NCBI GenBank assembly: GCA_039566865.1 | Contig: CM076947.1 | Location: 6,331,501-6,395,500, forward strand | Source of the DNA: Aurelia coerulea | Lineage: Eukaryota; Cnidaria; Scyphozoa; Semaeostomeae; Ulmaridae | DNA length: 64,000 nt | Reading direction: 5' to 3' | Shown: positions 30,526 to 42,036 of the stretch, in pieces | Numbering within the stretch: position 1 is the stretch's first letter | Layout of the letters: each line of letters starts with the position of its first letter | Translations under genes and position numbers: made by a program | Notes under the pieces: generated by a model | Told to the model about the DNA's origin: nothing | The model's database searches: none | What the model saw: only the letters and a program-made list of their open reading frames with translations

Positions 30526-32796
30526 GGGAGTCACTAATTCAAGATTCAAGATTCAAGATCCAAGATTCAAGATTCAAGATCCGGAATTCAAGATTCACAC
30601 TAATTCTAGATCCGGAATTCAAGATTCACACTAATTCTAGATCCGGAATTCAAGATTCACACTAATTCTAGATCCGGAATTCAAGATTCACACTAATTCT
30701 AGATCCGGAATTCAAGATTCACACTAATTCTAGATCCGGAATTCAAGATTCACACTAAGTCTAGATCCGGAATTCAAGATTCACACTAATTCTAGATCCA
30801 GAATTCAAGATTCACACTAATTCAAGATCCCGAAATCAAGATTCACACTAATTCTAGATCCCGAAATCAAGATTCATACTGAATTGGGCTTTTTAAGAAT
30901 TCCTTGGAGAATCTGCGTGGTTTCATCTTTTTCGCTGTATTTTCTTTGTATCAGGCTTGCGAATAGATGGTTGATCTACCCAATTCCCCCGCCAATTCCT
31001 CAATTTACAACACACGCATTCTTACTTAAAGGTACTTGAGCTTCTGTAAATGTCTAAATCTTGAAAAGACTTCAAAAAACCTTCCTTTGAGGGCACAAGT
31101 AGTGAGCATGAAGACTGTTAATGGAGCTTTAAGAAACTCGTAAAAAACTCTTGACCATTGAAAATCTGACCAGAAACTTTCAGTGCTGGCCCGAATTCTT
31201 AGTTTCTTAAAAAAAATGTGTGCAAAAATGAGTGAAAATAAAAGAGAAATGCCATGGATTTCCTTGATAAAAGGAAAAGAGTTTCTTGAATAATTTGGCC
31301 AAGTATTGAAGTTTGTTCATTATTGTTATCGAAGAGTGGAGGTTCTATCGTTTCTTATTAAAAAATGTGTGCTTGAAACTATTTCACTTTCAAGGGCATT
31401 ACGGATACAGTATATGTATCATAACTTTTACGTTGCTTTGTTGACAAACAGTCTTTCGTTTGTTAAAGATTTATGTTTTGTGCTAACATGTCAATTATTT
31501 CCTTCAATATCTGCAGAGCGGGTAAAGACAGAAAGGGTTTTAATTAAGATTCTCATCGCAGCAAGGCTATGACACAATCATTCATACCACTCAGTAAAAG
31601 TGACATGGGCTACACGTATTTTTTTTATAAGAAACTAAAAATTTGGGCCAGTACTGAAAGTTTCTTAAAATTATCAGATTTTGAGTACTCAGAGTTTCTT
31701 ACGAGTTTCTTAGAGGTTCCATAACAATCTTCATATTCACTACATGTGCCCTCGTGAACATTTCAAAACAAGGTTTTTTAAGCCTTTCCAATGTTTAGAC
31801 ATTACTCAAGTACCTTACGAGTAATAATATGATACAGGAAACAAGTGAAAGTAAAGTAAAACATGTCGAGGATTTCCTTTATCAAAATAAATAGTTACTT
31901 AGCTTATATTTTCCAAGTACTGGATTTTTTTAATTTTTGGCGATCTGAGAGTTGAGTTTCTTATAAGCAGTTTCTTATAAGAAAAAATACGTGTATTATT
32001 TCAAATTCTGTCCGAATGGTCCGAATAACCTGTAAGATAATCTTAACTTATATAGAATTGCAGATCTTGACATACACTTGCTCTTTTCATAAGAAACAGC
32101 TTATAAGAGATGTGAGGCGACTTTTTGAAGCCGATAAACCATCCTACCTGGATTGAAAATGCAAAGAAACTTTTGTAATTTGCAGCTTTAATTAAATGTT
32201 TCCATTGACAGTCTTCATGTTCACTACTTGTGCCCTCAAAAGGAGGTGTTTTTAAAAGTCTTGGCAACGTTTAGACATTTAGCTCAAGTACCTTTAAGTA
32301 ATGTGATACAGAAAACAAAGAATATGTGTGTTTTTAATTGAGGAATTGGGTAGATCAACCATTTATTCACGAGCCTGATACAAAGAAAATACAGCGAAAA
32401 AGATCAAACCACACAGATTCTCCAAGGAATTCTTAAAAAGCCCAATTCAGTATGAATCTTGATTTCGGGATCTAGAATTAGTGTGAATCTTGAATTCCGG
32501 ATCTAGAATTAGTGTGAATCTTGATTTCGGGATCTAGAATTAGTGTGAATCTTGAATTCCGGATCTTGAATTAGTGTGAATCTTGAATTCTGGATCTAGA
32601 ATTAGTGTGAATCTTGAATTCCGGATCTAGAATTAGTGTGAATCTTGAATTCCGGATCTAGAATTAGTGTGAATCTTGAATTCCGGATCTAGAATTAGTG
32701 TGAATCTTGAATTCCGGATCTAGAATTAGTGTGAATCTTGAATTCCAGAACTTGAATCTTGAATCTTGGATCTTGAATCTTGAATTAGTGACTCCC
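30526..32796. mobile_element. MULE-like foldback element with about 600-bp arms
   Basis: Ends GGGAGTCACTAATTC on both strands. Arms run roughly 30526-31135 and 32205-32796. Each arm begins with about nine tandem copies of a 31-bp unit (AATTCTAGATCCGGAATTC plus AAGATTCACACT) and continues into unique sequence that is also mirrored. A 9-bp direct repeat CTTTTTGAG flanks it (30517-30525 and 32797-32805). The centre holds a second copy of the dispersed repeat also found at 27331-28085. No transposase. It lies between exons of the HECT/G2E3-like gene. Confidence 0.8.
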
Positions 32797-32805
32797 CTTT
32801 TTGAG

Positions 32806-33418
32806 CGCCCGTTAGCACTACTTTTCTGTGTAAAATTTATTTGATTTTTCTGTCACCAAAATGATTGAACTGAAACAAAGTTTTCAATTCATTTCCAACA
32901 CTTGTTCGCTCGCCCAGAGCAGGTCTTCTTTGAGTTTAAAAACTTGACGATGAAGCAGTCAACAAAGAACTTGACACAATGACGATAGCAGCAGCTGCGC
33001 CAGGTACAGTTGCTGACGTTGACGACAATCACGATGCCACCCTGTTTAGCAGCTTGGCAGCACTTTCAAGGTCTGACAACACCACCTGCTTCTGGCCATC
33101 GTCGCACATATTGTTTTGTGAGCCACCAAGCTGACTCATTGAGACAGATGCCCAGACCCCAGACCATTAGGATCCAGACATCTGAATAATCTGCTGGGTA
33201 CCATTTTAGAACTTGCATGCACAATTTTAGATAACCATTTTACAAAATAAAGGCTATCACTTTATAAAGCATAGGGTACCATTTTATTTACAAAATGAAG
33301 GGTATCATTTTATAAAACATAGGGTACCATTTTATAGAATAACGAGGGCTGAATTTTAGCGGTAATGGCACCCCATAGATGTTCTCAATGCCTCATCTCC
33401 TACTTCAGTTAAAGATTG
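32806..33418. other. No gene recognised; short ATACCATTTTATAAA repeats
   Basis: From about 33215 to 33345 a motif like GGGTACCATTTTATAAA recurs several times in imperfect tandem. The rest is unremarkable. Confidence 0.4.
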
Positions 33419-33658
33419 TCATAGCTTACATTGGGTTTCTTCCTTGCTTTCATTTGGCAATTTTCTTTTCATAATTCTTTGATAAATAGTTTTGTCGTAT
33501 TTACACCAGCAAGACTTGTGCGATGAAGCCTTATTCTCTAACATGATCTTCGCAGCTCCATCTGCTTCACCAAGTCTAGCAAGCCAACTTGGAGGATTCT
33601 CTATTTTTCTCAATTTAATTTGATCTTTATGCAACACCCCAATAAGGTTTGACTTCAA
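33419..33658 (-). CDS. Unrecognised exon-like frame with Cys/His
   Basis: 80 codons with PPSWLARLGEADGAAKIMLE and ASSHKSCWCKYDKTIYQRIMKRK. The HKSCWCKY segment resembles N-terminal parts of repetitive anthozoan proteins, but I cannot name the family. No start or splice site is clearly supported. It may belong to a decayed copy. Confidence 0.35.
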   Translation of the reverse strand: MKSNLIGVLHKDQIKLRKIENPPSWLARLGEADGAAKIMLENKASSHKSCWCKYDKTIYQRIMKRKLPNESKEETQCKL

Positions 33659-33659
33659 T

Positions 33660-35842
33660 TGAATTTCAAAACTTTATATTTGTCAAAAATTGCTACATCA
33701 TTTTGGGACTCCTGGAAAGTAATCCCAAACTTCCAAACTGCTTACCAGACTATCTCAGTTCCTGCATAAAGAGCAACTACTGTACCAAAGCCATAGGGTA
33801 TTCTTTACAAAAATAGTTAGGACACCAATGCAGTGTTCTCAGGCCAGGTAAAAAACTGGGAGATGTTGGAGCAAAGATTTTCCAATGTTTCTCAACTCCG
33901 ACTTCCTCTCTCACAGTGAACCTCGTTGGTCCACACCAAGGTACCAATAATTTTCAAAACAAAGTCTCAAAAGATTTAATCTCTTTCTTCTCCTTTCCGC
34001 CTTTAGGTGCTTTCTATCCTGCTAAAGAAGGTCTGATGACCAGTATCATAAAAACAATTCCTGGGCTTGGGCTCGGAGAACACTCCTCTGTTCTTTTCTG
34101 TATCGTTGGTAATCTAAGGAGGAGGAACTTTCCTTTAGTTTGTTCTTTGTTCCTTGCATAAATTGTGTATATTTTCAGGAAGAAACAATGAAACTTGGTG
34201 AACATTTGTGCATCTGAAGTAGTAGGCATGTGTGGCAGTGTGGACAGTTCATTTTTGCTACACAGAGGGTGTCTTTACGCCACGCCAATTGTTTAAGAAT
34301 TATAGGCACATTGTCTGTCACGTGTTATTGAGGTTGCTCTACGCCCTCTATTTGCATGTTTCTCCCATATTCTGATCTAAAAAGTTAAAAAGAGTGCCTT
34401 TGGGTCACAATGAGAGGCGCATTTCTTGCCAAAAAGGAGGTGCCAAGCTGACTTTTCATCATGAAGATGGGGCAGTTGCCCCCTAAATATGCCCCTCAAA
34501 GCTTTAGTTATTCCATCTCTATTGTTCAATTCAACTCACAGTTTCGAGTAACAATATTAGGAAATCATACACAACAAGGTGGCTTGAAGATAAAACAACA
34601 ACTCATTTTCATACAAAAACCTTCTACAAAATAATGCAAGTATCTAAATACAAATTTCCATGCAAAGTTTTGTAAAGTTATTTGAGTGTACGAGCTGAAA
34701 GTCATCTTTCGTAAGATATGCTGGATAGCATGTCATCTAAGCTCTCTGCCAGAAGTCATTCTTCCTATGACAAAAAGAAATGTGTACATGGTAAATATCA
34801 ACAAGAAGGAGATAATGATCTAAACTCATTTTTTCTAAGAAACTGCTCTTCCTTAGACCGGGTGTCTCAAAAAAGTACCCCCTTTTGACTCAACAAGGCA
34901 ACAAAACGATAATATTTCGGGACGTTTTGAATTCATGGCTACATTTGTTCTTCTTCAACTTAAATGCACATACCTTGCATTTGGAAATCGACCACCAAAC
35001 ACCGGAGATATGAGTTCACAAGGTCGAAATTTGGAGTGCACCTGAAACCAGAGGTTTTGAGAACAACATTTCTAAAACACGAACAAGCGGAACAGGCCAG
35101 TAACGAGCGTAACAAGCAAGGAACAACCCAGTAACAAAAAGAACAAGGGATATAACTAACCGATGATTCGCGCTAGATGTGGATAATTTGTTATTTGCAT
35201 AAAAATTCCTACTTGGAACGGAAAATAAGGCTATAGGTTTAATGCATTCATTAACATCAAATGCAAGGGAAACATCAATTTAAATAGGACTATTATATCA
35301 TTGTTTTTCTTACAAACCGTTTATGAGTGGTGATTGTGCGCTAAAGAATAAATTGTAATACTACACTGCACCAAGACAGTAATCTTATTTCGTAGCAGAC
35401 AACACAAAAAAGCACTTCCTCTTATTATTTATTTTTATTGCCAAAAAAAACTAAGCCCACACTTTCCAGTTTATTTCATTTGGCTTTTCCGGTTTAAGAA
35501 TCTTGGCTTCATTTAATTCCTTGGAAGGGCACAGCTTATCATTTCATCACTCATTTTAAATATTTGATGGTCACATGACATAAATGTAACAACTTTTGTA
35601 ATGCAGACGTCGCTCATTTTTAACTTATGAGTTATGACGTTGTTGTGCAATACTATTTGTAAAAAAAATAAGAACAAAAACTAAGTTTATTAGCAATCCT
35701 ATGTGCTTATCAATTCCACCCAGATTTTACATCAGAGGTCATATTTCAAATGACAGAAGTCACTCACCTGGGTGACACTGGCGAAGATGTTAAGTCATGC
35801 AGTTTTTCTAGAAAGCAGCCCTCCAGGTATGCTATAACCTAC
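33660..35842. other. No gene recognised; solitary TIR-like end and short repeats
   Basis: At 34860-34885 a GGGTGTCTCAAAAAAGTACCC sequence resembles the ends of the mariner-like MITEs at 40291 and 43285, but no partner end is found. At 35066-35150 AACAAGC/CAGTAAC repeats like those at 60138-60300 occur. No coding frame with a recognisable motif. Confidence 0.4.
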
Positions 35843-36426
35843 TGTTGTGTCCAGCCTTTATTAATCATCAGCTCACTCAACACAAAACCTTTCTCCATAA
35901 GTACAGTCTTTATTGGAGCCCTTAAAACTAGCTCTGCCTTCGAATCTGGCAGTAACACAACTTCCTTGGTTCGGAAGAACTGTGCATTAGCATGACAGCC
36001 ATGTCCGTGTCTACTACTTGCCTATTGGGCTTGAGGTAGATGTGATGATGATGATCCGCATATGTAAGGTGCCTGGCGACGCCCCCTTCTCCTCGGTGAG
36101 GTATGGTTGAACCCACATTGAAAATTGTGCCTCTGCGTTGAACCACCCCGTCTAAATTTTGCAGGAAACTCTTGTGCAGCCGTCAGATATTGTGGTCGAG
36201 CGAACGCACTGCTGCAACTTGGTCCCGGATCAGAGGAAGAAGCTGGCCTACTATGACTGCTACAATTAGCACTACTGCTTGCAGCGGCTAGTTCTTGATT
36301 CGTAGATGCAGAGGTGGATTCTGGGCTAAAAATGTTACTAATAGTCTCTCGAAAGGTTGGATATGCAAGAATACTGCCAACAAGGGATTTCACCTTCTCC
36401 TCAACGTCCTCATCATTCTGCGCCAT
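35843..36426 (-). pseudogene. First exon of the HECT/G2E3-like gene, in-frame TAG
   Basis: Starts at the ATG of MAQNDEDVEEKVKSLV (36426). Then come a Ser/Pro-rich low-complexity stretch, an Arg/Gly-rich segment (FRRGGSTQRHN ... SPRRRGRR), an in-frame TAG at 36022-36024, and in the same frame FFRTKEVVLLPDSKAELVLR ... EKGFVLSELMINKGWTQ, followed by a GTAGGT donor at 35842. This order (Arg/Gly-rich linker, then a VVLLP strand and a GFV...WT segment) is what I remember preceding the MAGLGE domain found at 30488. The stop makes it a probable pseudogene. Confidence 0.5.
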
Positions 36427-36489
36427 TTTGTGCTTTCCTAGCCTTGTGAAATTTGCATCATTGCGCATGCTCATAAATGAGAGCTCATA

Positions 36490-36770
36490 AATATTAGACC
36501 TTATAAAAGATCAGACCTTATAAAAGCAGACCTTATAAAAGTACACTTTATAAAAACACACGTTATAAGATCAGACCTTATAAAGGTACACTTTATAAAA
36601 AAACAAACATTATAAAAGTACACCTTAAAAAAACACTTTATAAAATCAGACCTTATAAAAACACACTTTATAAAATCAGACCTTATAAAATATTACACTT
36701 TATAGAATTTGAACATATAAAGTCTAATTCTAACAATTTGGTGCTTTATAAGAATGAAACAGACCTTAGA
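36490..36770. repeat. Short tandem repeats around CTTATAAAA
   Basis: Imperfect units such as CAGACCTTATAAAAG and ACACTTTATAAAA repeat about 14 times. No coding. Confidence 0.7.
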
Positions 36771-36926
36771 AAAACATTATAATTTTGTCCTGTATGGTGG
36801 GGGATACCAATGCTTGGATAGCAGCTGAGGTAGAATGATTGTTTATTAACCGTATAGTTAAGTGTAATCTGTTCAACAAAGTATATTTATCATGAGTGGG
36901 CTACCACAATTCGAGAATTAAAATGT

Positions 36927-37000
36927 GCCCCTGCATGGGATCGAACCCAGGGTCTTCGTGTCAAAAGTTTTCTCCAACATTCCACTGCGCCACTCAAGTG
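36927..37000 (-). repeat. tRNA-derived SINE head, copy 1
   Basis: On the minus strand a pol III A-box-like TGGCGCAGTGGAA is followed 35-40 nt later by a B-box GGTTCGATCCC. The copy lacks a full cloverleaf and a proper acceptor stem, so it is a SINE head rather than a tRNA gene. Confidence 0.6.
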
Positions 37001-37200
37001 GAATGAAATGTTGGAGAAATCCGAAGTCATTCAGATCCCTGGGTCTTACACCACGACAGAAGCCATTTTTTGTTTTTTCGTGTTTCGGCATTAAGCCTTC
37101 ATCAGAGCCATGCATACGTATATAGAATCATTCGGCATTAACTGACGCGGTGAAGTATATTTATCATGAGTGGGCTACCACAATTCGAGAATTAAAATGT

Positions 37201-37274
37201 GCCCCTGCCTGGGATCGAACCCGGGGTCTTCGTGTCAAAAGTTTTCTCCAACATTCCACTGCGCCACTCAAGTG
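37201..37274 (-). repeat. tRNA-derived SINE head, copy 2
   Basis: Second copy in the duplication, with the same A-box and B-box (GGTTCGATCCC). It differs from copy 1 at a few positions. Confidence 0.6.
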
Positions 37275-37362
37275 CAATGAAATGTTGGAGAAATCCGAAG
37301 TCATTCAGATCCCTGGGTCTTACACCACGACAGAAGCCATTTTTTGCTTTTTGTGTTTCAGC

Positions 37363-37467
37363 ATTAAGCCTTCATCAGAGCCATGCATACGTATATAGAA
37401 TCATTCGGCATTCGCTAAATAGCTAAAACTTCTATATACGTATGCATGACTCTGATTAAGGCTTTCA
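37363..37467. repeat. Inverted repeat / hairpin
   Basis: AAGCCTTCATCAGAG plus CATGCATACGTATATAGAA on the left pairs with the mirrored sequence at 37430-37467 across a loop of about 30 bp. It lies at the right edge of the SINE duplication. Confidence 0.6.
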
Positions 37468-38180
37468 GCATGGAGAACTTCTTTCACTGGAGGAAACTCT
37501 GCATGGCAAAGTGCGGTCTTTGCATTGAGCAACAATCTATGTGCAGTAATTGCCTTTGGGGAGTTGCAGCTTCATCTCCTTTCACAATTTGCTCTTATCG
37601 ATCATCCGAAATAGGCTTTTGTGTTTCATGGGGTTGTCGCCTCTTCCATTTCTTTCTTTTTGTGGACTTTAGCTTCGGTATCAACGAGATTCCTCCTTTT
37701 ATCGATGAACTTTTCGAGAGGCTTTTTTAACAATCATTTCAAACACAAGAGTGAAATCAACAAAACTTCATAGGCTTTTTCAAATTTTGCTCGGGGCCCC
37801 CTAGATTTAAGAATTCTAGGGGGCCCCTGGGCCCGGGCCCATGGGTAAATGCGTCACTGGCAATCGCTCATGGTTAAAACACTTCAATGGTCACCAACTC
37901 ACATAAACAAAACAGGAGAATTCACAGCAAATGCTTGTTGCTTTGGCGCATAATTTGCGAATGTGCATGAGTCCTACACATCCTAACCAACGTTCACCAT
38001 AGGTTTGCGTTTACACTGCATTTCGTAAAAGTTAACCCAGATTCGTTTGTTTAACCCAGTTAAGTTAACCCAGAGTGGGTTAGTTTAATCCAGGGCGAAC
38101 CCTGGTTAGTTTTGTTTATAATACAAAAATCAAACTAACTGGGGGAAAATTACGAGCAGCTTGCAGAAGCATGTGGATTC
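37468..38180. other. No gene recognised
   Basis: Contains a short GC-rich palindromic stretch (GGCCCCCTAG ... CTAGGGGGCCCC, 37795-37830) and several TTAACCCAG repeats (38033-38070). The 94-codon plus frame 37446-37730 shows no recognisable motif. Confidence 0.35.
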
Positions 38181-38783
38181 TTAGGGCAAGAACTTGCAAA
38201 TCCAGTCATGTACAGTGCTATTCGTTTTGCTAACAGTGTCAGGAAAGTGTACATGAATTTTAGAAAGGATTACGCTGCTATTGTTCATTGTTTGAAGAGA
38301 ACCAAAACTGTTTTTAGATGTTTTAAACGCGGGGTCAGGATTTGGTGCGAAGGTCATGAGGTTGGTGAAGGTTTCTGGGGTGAAGAACAGGCGATTGGCT
38401 ATCATATAATTTATACCCATGGAGAATAATGCTCTGCCAACGTCAATAGCATGTAGCATCTGCACGTTTAACTCTGGCGTGGGATTGATGATGGCAAGGG
38501 AAGCGGCACGCTTGTTGGCATCGGTGTTGGGTCCCTGGTAGTCGTGGTGGAACTTCTTGAGCAAAGTACCAAGGGGCTCAACACCCTGAATAAACTGAGC
38601 TGCCTTCTGCTGGTCCAAAAAGGTGAGGTCTTGTTGCAGAATTTGGACGTTTTTGTTGAGCGTGCTGCCCAATTCACTCATCCCCGTGTGGGGACGGCAA
38701 AGCCACTGACACCCTTCAGGACGCAATCTTTTGAATACCTTGTCATCTAGTGGCAGCGGCTTTTGGGCACCGTATGGAACCAT
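38181..38783 (-). CDS. Unknown 200-codon protein
   Basis: Intact frame with an ATG (MVPYGAQKPLPLDDKVFKRLRP). It is rich in Asn, Leu and Thr, with no signal peptide and no membrane segment. Segments such as LQQDLTFLDQQKAAQFIQGVEPLGTLLKKF could be helical. I do not recognise the family. A broken PIF1-like helicase lies about 0.3-0.9 kb upstream on the same strand, which raises the idea that both come from one mobile or virus-like element, but no ends of such an element were found. Confidence 0.45.
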   Translation of the reverse strand: MVPYGAQKPLPLDDKVFKRLRPEGCQWLCRPHTGMSELGSTLNKNVQILQQDLTFLDQQKAAQFIQGVEPLGTLLKKFHHDYQGPNTDANKRAASLAIINPTPELNVQMLHAIDVGRALFSMGINYMIANRLFFTPETFTNLMTFAPNPDPAFKTSKNSFGSLQTMNNSSVILSKIHVHFPDTVSKTNSTVHDWICKFLP

Positions 38784-39099
38784 GACATTTTAGGAAAGTG
38801 ATTGAAGTATGTGACCCCTGGAGTTTTTTTGTATAACGATTCATCTATAAACAGAGAGAAGGAGCATAAATTATGACATGAGAAGAGAGAGTACATAAAG
38901 ACATTGTAAAAACTAACATATGATATAACTATTGCAGCTGTAGAAAAACCACTCTTAGTTCAGATACATCCTAATAAGCCCTCTTACTACGTCAAAGTGG
39001 TGGTTTCAAGAAGGGTTTTTGTATTTTCTTTATTGGTTTCTTGTTGTTTTTTTGTTTTTATGTGAAATCTAATAATTCTTGCAGAGGAATATCAATGGT

Positions 39100-39712
39100 G
39101 CATTTCGGACATTCTATAATCTGTATGTAACTGGAAAGAATTGCGTGGTTAATAGTGCTGTCATAAAGAAAAGGTCACTAAGTTTGCGAACTGGTGACAA
39201 TGCCACATATGCAGTTCCTGCTGGTGTTGTAGCAGTATCAAGCCAGATAATGACTTTCTCCAGTGTTTGCCCTTGAATCTTGGAAATGGTTGTCGCATAA
39301 CCTGGTAAGCATGGATACACAGTGGTTGGGATGTCATTGGTGAGACGTGTGACTGGAAATATATTGATAATAGAGCCTTGATGATGAGATGCTATAATGG
39401 TATTGCCTGAGACTGCAGAGACAGTTGTCCATTTACAAATCCAATGGATTTGTGTTGTATATTTTGTGTTAGCATCACCTTCATTCCAATGTGAAGAGGG
39501 ACAAGTTGCTCATTGTCCATAACTATTCGAGCTAATGGAGGGGTAATGAATAAGTTATTAATTACTACATTGTTGATAAAGGACGCACCCTTTCTTGTCA
39601 TTGTAATGATTAAAGCATCTGGATGTAATTGCAGTTTGCTATAAATTGTTGCTGTTATTTCAGAAGATATAGAGAGTGTACGTCCTTCACAAAGATCTTG
39701 TAGCATGCAGCC
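39100..39712 (-). pseudogene. PIF1-like helicase C-terminal fragment, frameshifted
   Basis: Frame 39706-39392 has PDALIITMTRK, FINNVV and HIGMKVMLTQNI..GFVNGQ. A second frame from about 39405 down to 39114 continues with YPCLPGYATTISKIQGQTL, EKVIIWLD and AYVALSPVRKL, the terminal motifs of PIF1/RecD-like superfamily 1 helicases. The change of frame lies near 39405. Motifs I-IV are absent. Such helicase pieces occur in Helitrons and in PIF1-bearing elements, and I cannot say which. Confidence 0.65.
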
Positions 39713-40076
39713 GTATGGGTATTAACTGACACGAGTATTTTCTCATTTGCATAACAATAGAAGCAGTTATTTGTTTTGTTGTTGTTTGCATAGGGCATTC
39801 AAAGCAAAGACATAGTTTTTCTTCTCATAAACCCGCATTATCGGTTGTTGATGCTTTGAAACCTTCTAAGAATGAAGAGCGCAGGAAAGAACTGTTCTTA
39901 GCTTCATTTTTATCTCAGTTAAAATTACCACAGAGATACGTTATGTGTTTGATGACAAAATACGAATCAGGGTCTGGAGATTTTACTATGTTACTCCCTG
40001 TCTAGCATCTCGTACATAATTCAAAATCAATTATTCATTTTTACCATTTAGAATGTAAAACTAGTAGTAGCGCGAG
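39713..40076. other. No gene recognised
   Basis: Nothing clear in this gap. Confidence 0.3.
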
Positions 40077-41030
40077 TAAAGCTCTCACATCGCATCCTCT
40101 TACTGCCTCAATTGTTTGAGACCCACCTTCTTGGGAGATATGATTTAGTTTCAAGTAACTACCGTGTTCTTTCTGAAGGAAATTGCATTTCTGACTCTTA
40201 GCAAAACACATGTGGTAGATGATGGATACAACATTATATTCATTTTTCTCTGTCCTCTGATCAGAATGGTGATGCTCCGTGATGCCTCTATATACAGGGT
40301 GTCCAAAAAAAAATTGTGCCCCGTTTGTCAGAAGATTGTGACAAAACGCCAAAAGATTTTCGCCAAACTTTTGCATGGTGGTGCTCTTCAGATGTTCAAT
40401 TAAAGTTTGCCACCATCCCCGTAAAAATCCATTGAAAAATGATGGAGCTATGACCTTCAGAAGACAAAATTTGCCTGGTGACTGAAACCAGCGGTCGGCT
40501 ATTTTGTCTTACTATTTTGCAGTGATAGGTATCTTCACGTGAGGTTAGAAATAATTTCTGTGAGGTCAGAACTAGTGGAACTCTCCGACGATTATCGGAA
40601 TTTTCACGACAGCTATGACATTGGAGGCTGTTGTTTCATTTTCAATCCATGAAGCTATTTATCGTTGCAAAATAGTAAGACAGAATGGCCGACCGCTGGT
40701 TCCAGTGATCGGGCAAATTTGGTCTCCTGAAGGTCATAGCCCCATCATCTTTCAACGGATTTTCATGGGGATGGTGGCAAACTTTAATTGAACATCTGAA
40801 GAGCACCACAATCTGGCGACAATCTTTTGTCGTTTTGTCGCAATCTTCAGACAAACGGGGCACCATTTTTTTGGGACACCCTGTATATTGTCGAACAATG
40901 TCATCGCGCCATGCTGAATACAGAAATTTCGCAACTCATCAGGATCATAAATGGTTGCTTGACCTTGGACAGCGAATGCTTGGAACATTGCAGACTTAAT
41001 TAATTCGATCTCTTGAGCCATATCTGTTCC
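40077..41030 (-). pseudogene. Unnamed anthozoan repetitive-gene exons split by a MITE
   Basis: The right half (41030-40888) follows a CCTTAG acceptor and reads ..IKSAMFQAFAVQGQATIYDPDELRNFC..TLFDNI. The left half (40290-40077) reads EYNVVSIIYHMCFAKSQKCNFLQKEHG..HISQEGG. I remember both segments in the same family, in this order. The mariner-like MITE lies exactly between them. The halves do not fall in one frame when the MITE and one TA are removed, so a further lesion or an intron is likely. Function unknown. Confidence 0.4.
40291..40887. mobile_element. Mariner-like MITE with about 230-bp inverted repeats
   Basis: Ends TATACAGGGTGTCC then an A-run, and the mirrored GGACACCCTGTATA. Nearly the whole 597 bp is two diverged inverted arms (sharing GTGCCCCGTTTGTC, GAAGACAAAATTTGCC-like and GCGGTCGGC-like blocks). 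Flanking TA fits Tc1/mariner-type insertion. No coding. Confidence 0.75.
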
Positions 41031-41039
41031 TAAGGACAT

Positions 41040-42036
41040 AAAAACAGCATGGTTAGCGTATACATACTATGTAAATTTGGGATAAGTTATTTTCACATAG
41101 CCCACAAATTGAAAACTTTCAGATTGAAAATTCTTGAAGGAGGACACAAGGTACCAGAAATAACATGCATTGATGGGTGGGTAAACATCCTCCCTACTCT
41201 CTCCTCCCTACCTTGCATTTAACGCCATCAGCTCTCCTCGCAAATACGTTTTTCTTGAATTGTTTCCTCCTCGCTCCTTGATGTCACAACAAAACAGATC
41301 TAACAAATGGACGACACACTAAATACCGGCATGAAATGACAAGATTTGAAAATGAGACTTTTGAATGCAACCAACATGTAAGTTTAATGTAAATGGAGTT
41401 TTCATAGGGTATCGGTGGTGGTAATCGGACGGTGGTGGTAATCAGACGGCGGTGGTAATCAGACGGCGGTGGTAATCGAGGCCTTGCGAAAACCGACAGA
41501 AAAGTATGTTACAAATGAAATCCATCAAAGAGGGTATTTCTTGGTATTGAAAGCTAATATATACTAAACAACTAATACTAAACAACTCTATGAAAAGCCA
41601 TCATGAATGTAAAACACGGTAAAGAAGTTGCTATCGTTGTGTTTTGCAGTGTAGAAGTTGTTGTTGCGAATATCCAACCCCTAATTGAAAAGTCTGAATC
41701 TGTTCCAGAGTGAAGCAAAAATCTTAAAAATCCATCTTCAATTTATGTGCACCACACTTCATTCAGTAGTGGTGATGCCTTTCATGCCGTTGAAGCCACA
41801 AACATTTGGCCAAAAACATCTCTGTTTTTCGAGATGATCCACAGTGGATCATCCACTCTCGTTGAAAAGAACGTAACTCTGATAATTCCTTCCAGTATAG
41901 CAGGACGTAGTCTCTACTATTCAAATTGATGCTGCGACAAAAACAGCACTGCTGCAATGTGATTGCTCCTTATGATAATTTGTGCTCGTCAATACGTCCT
42001 TTCCAACCTCAACACGTGTAAACTCTGTGACGTAAT
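41040..42036. other. No gene recognised
   Basis: Apart from the small GGTGGTGGTAATC array (separate entry), frames are short and lack motifs. A CCAGTATAGCAGG-type frame at 41747-41929 is not convincing. Confidence 0.35.
41413..41480. repeat. 19-bp minisatellite
   Basis: About four copies of GGTGGTGGTAATCAGACGG with small variation. Confidence 0.75.

Larger units (their letters stand above)
36881..37425. repeat. 274-bp tandem duplication containing a SINE
   Basis: 36881-37154 and 37155-37425 are near-identical copies, both starting GTATATTTATCATGAGTGGG. Each includes the tRNA-like segment annotated separately and ends with CATACGTATATAGAATCATTC. Confidence 0.8.

Noticed and set aside
34860..34890. 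Third mariner-like MITE
   Set aside because: Only one end-like sequence was found, with no inverted partner within several kb.
37201..37274. Functional tRNA gene
   Set aside because: A and B boxes are present, but no complete cloverleaf or acceptor stem. Two tandem copies with a shared tail fit a SINE.
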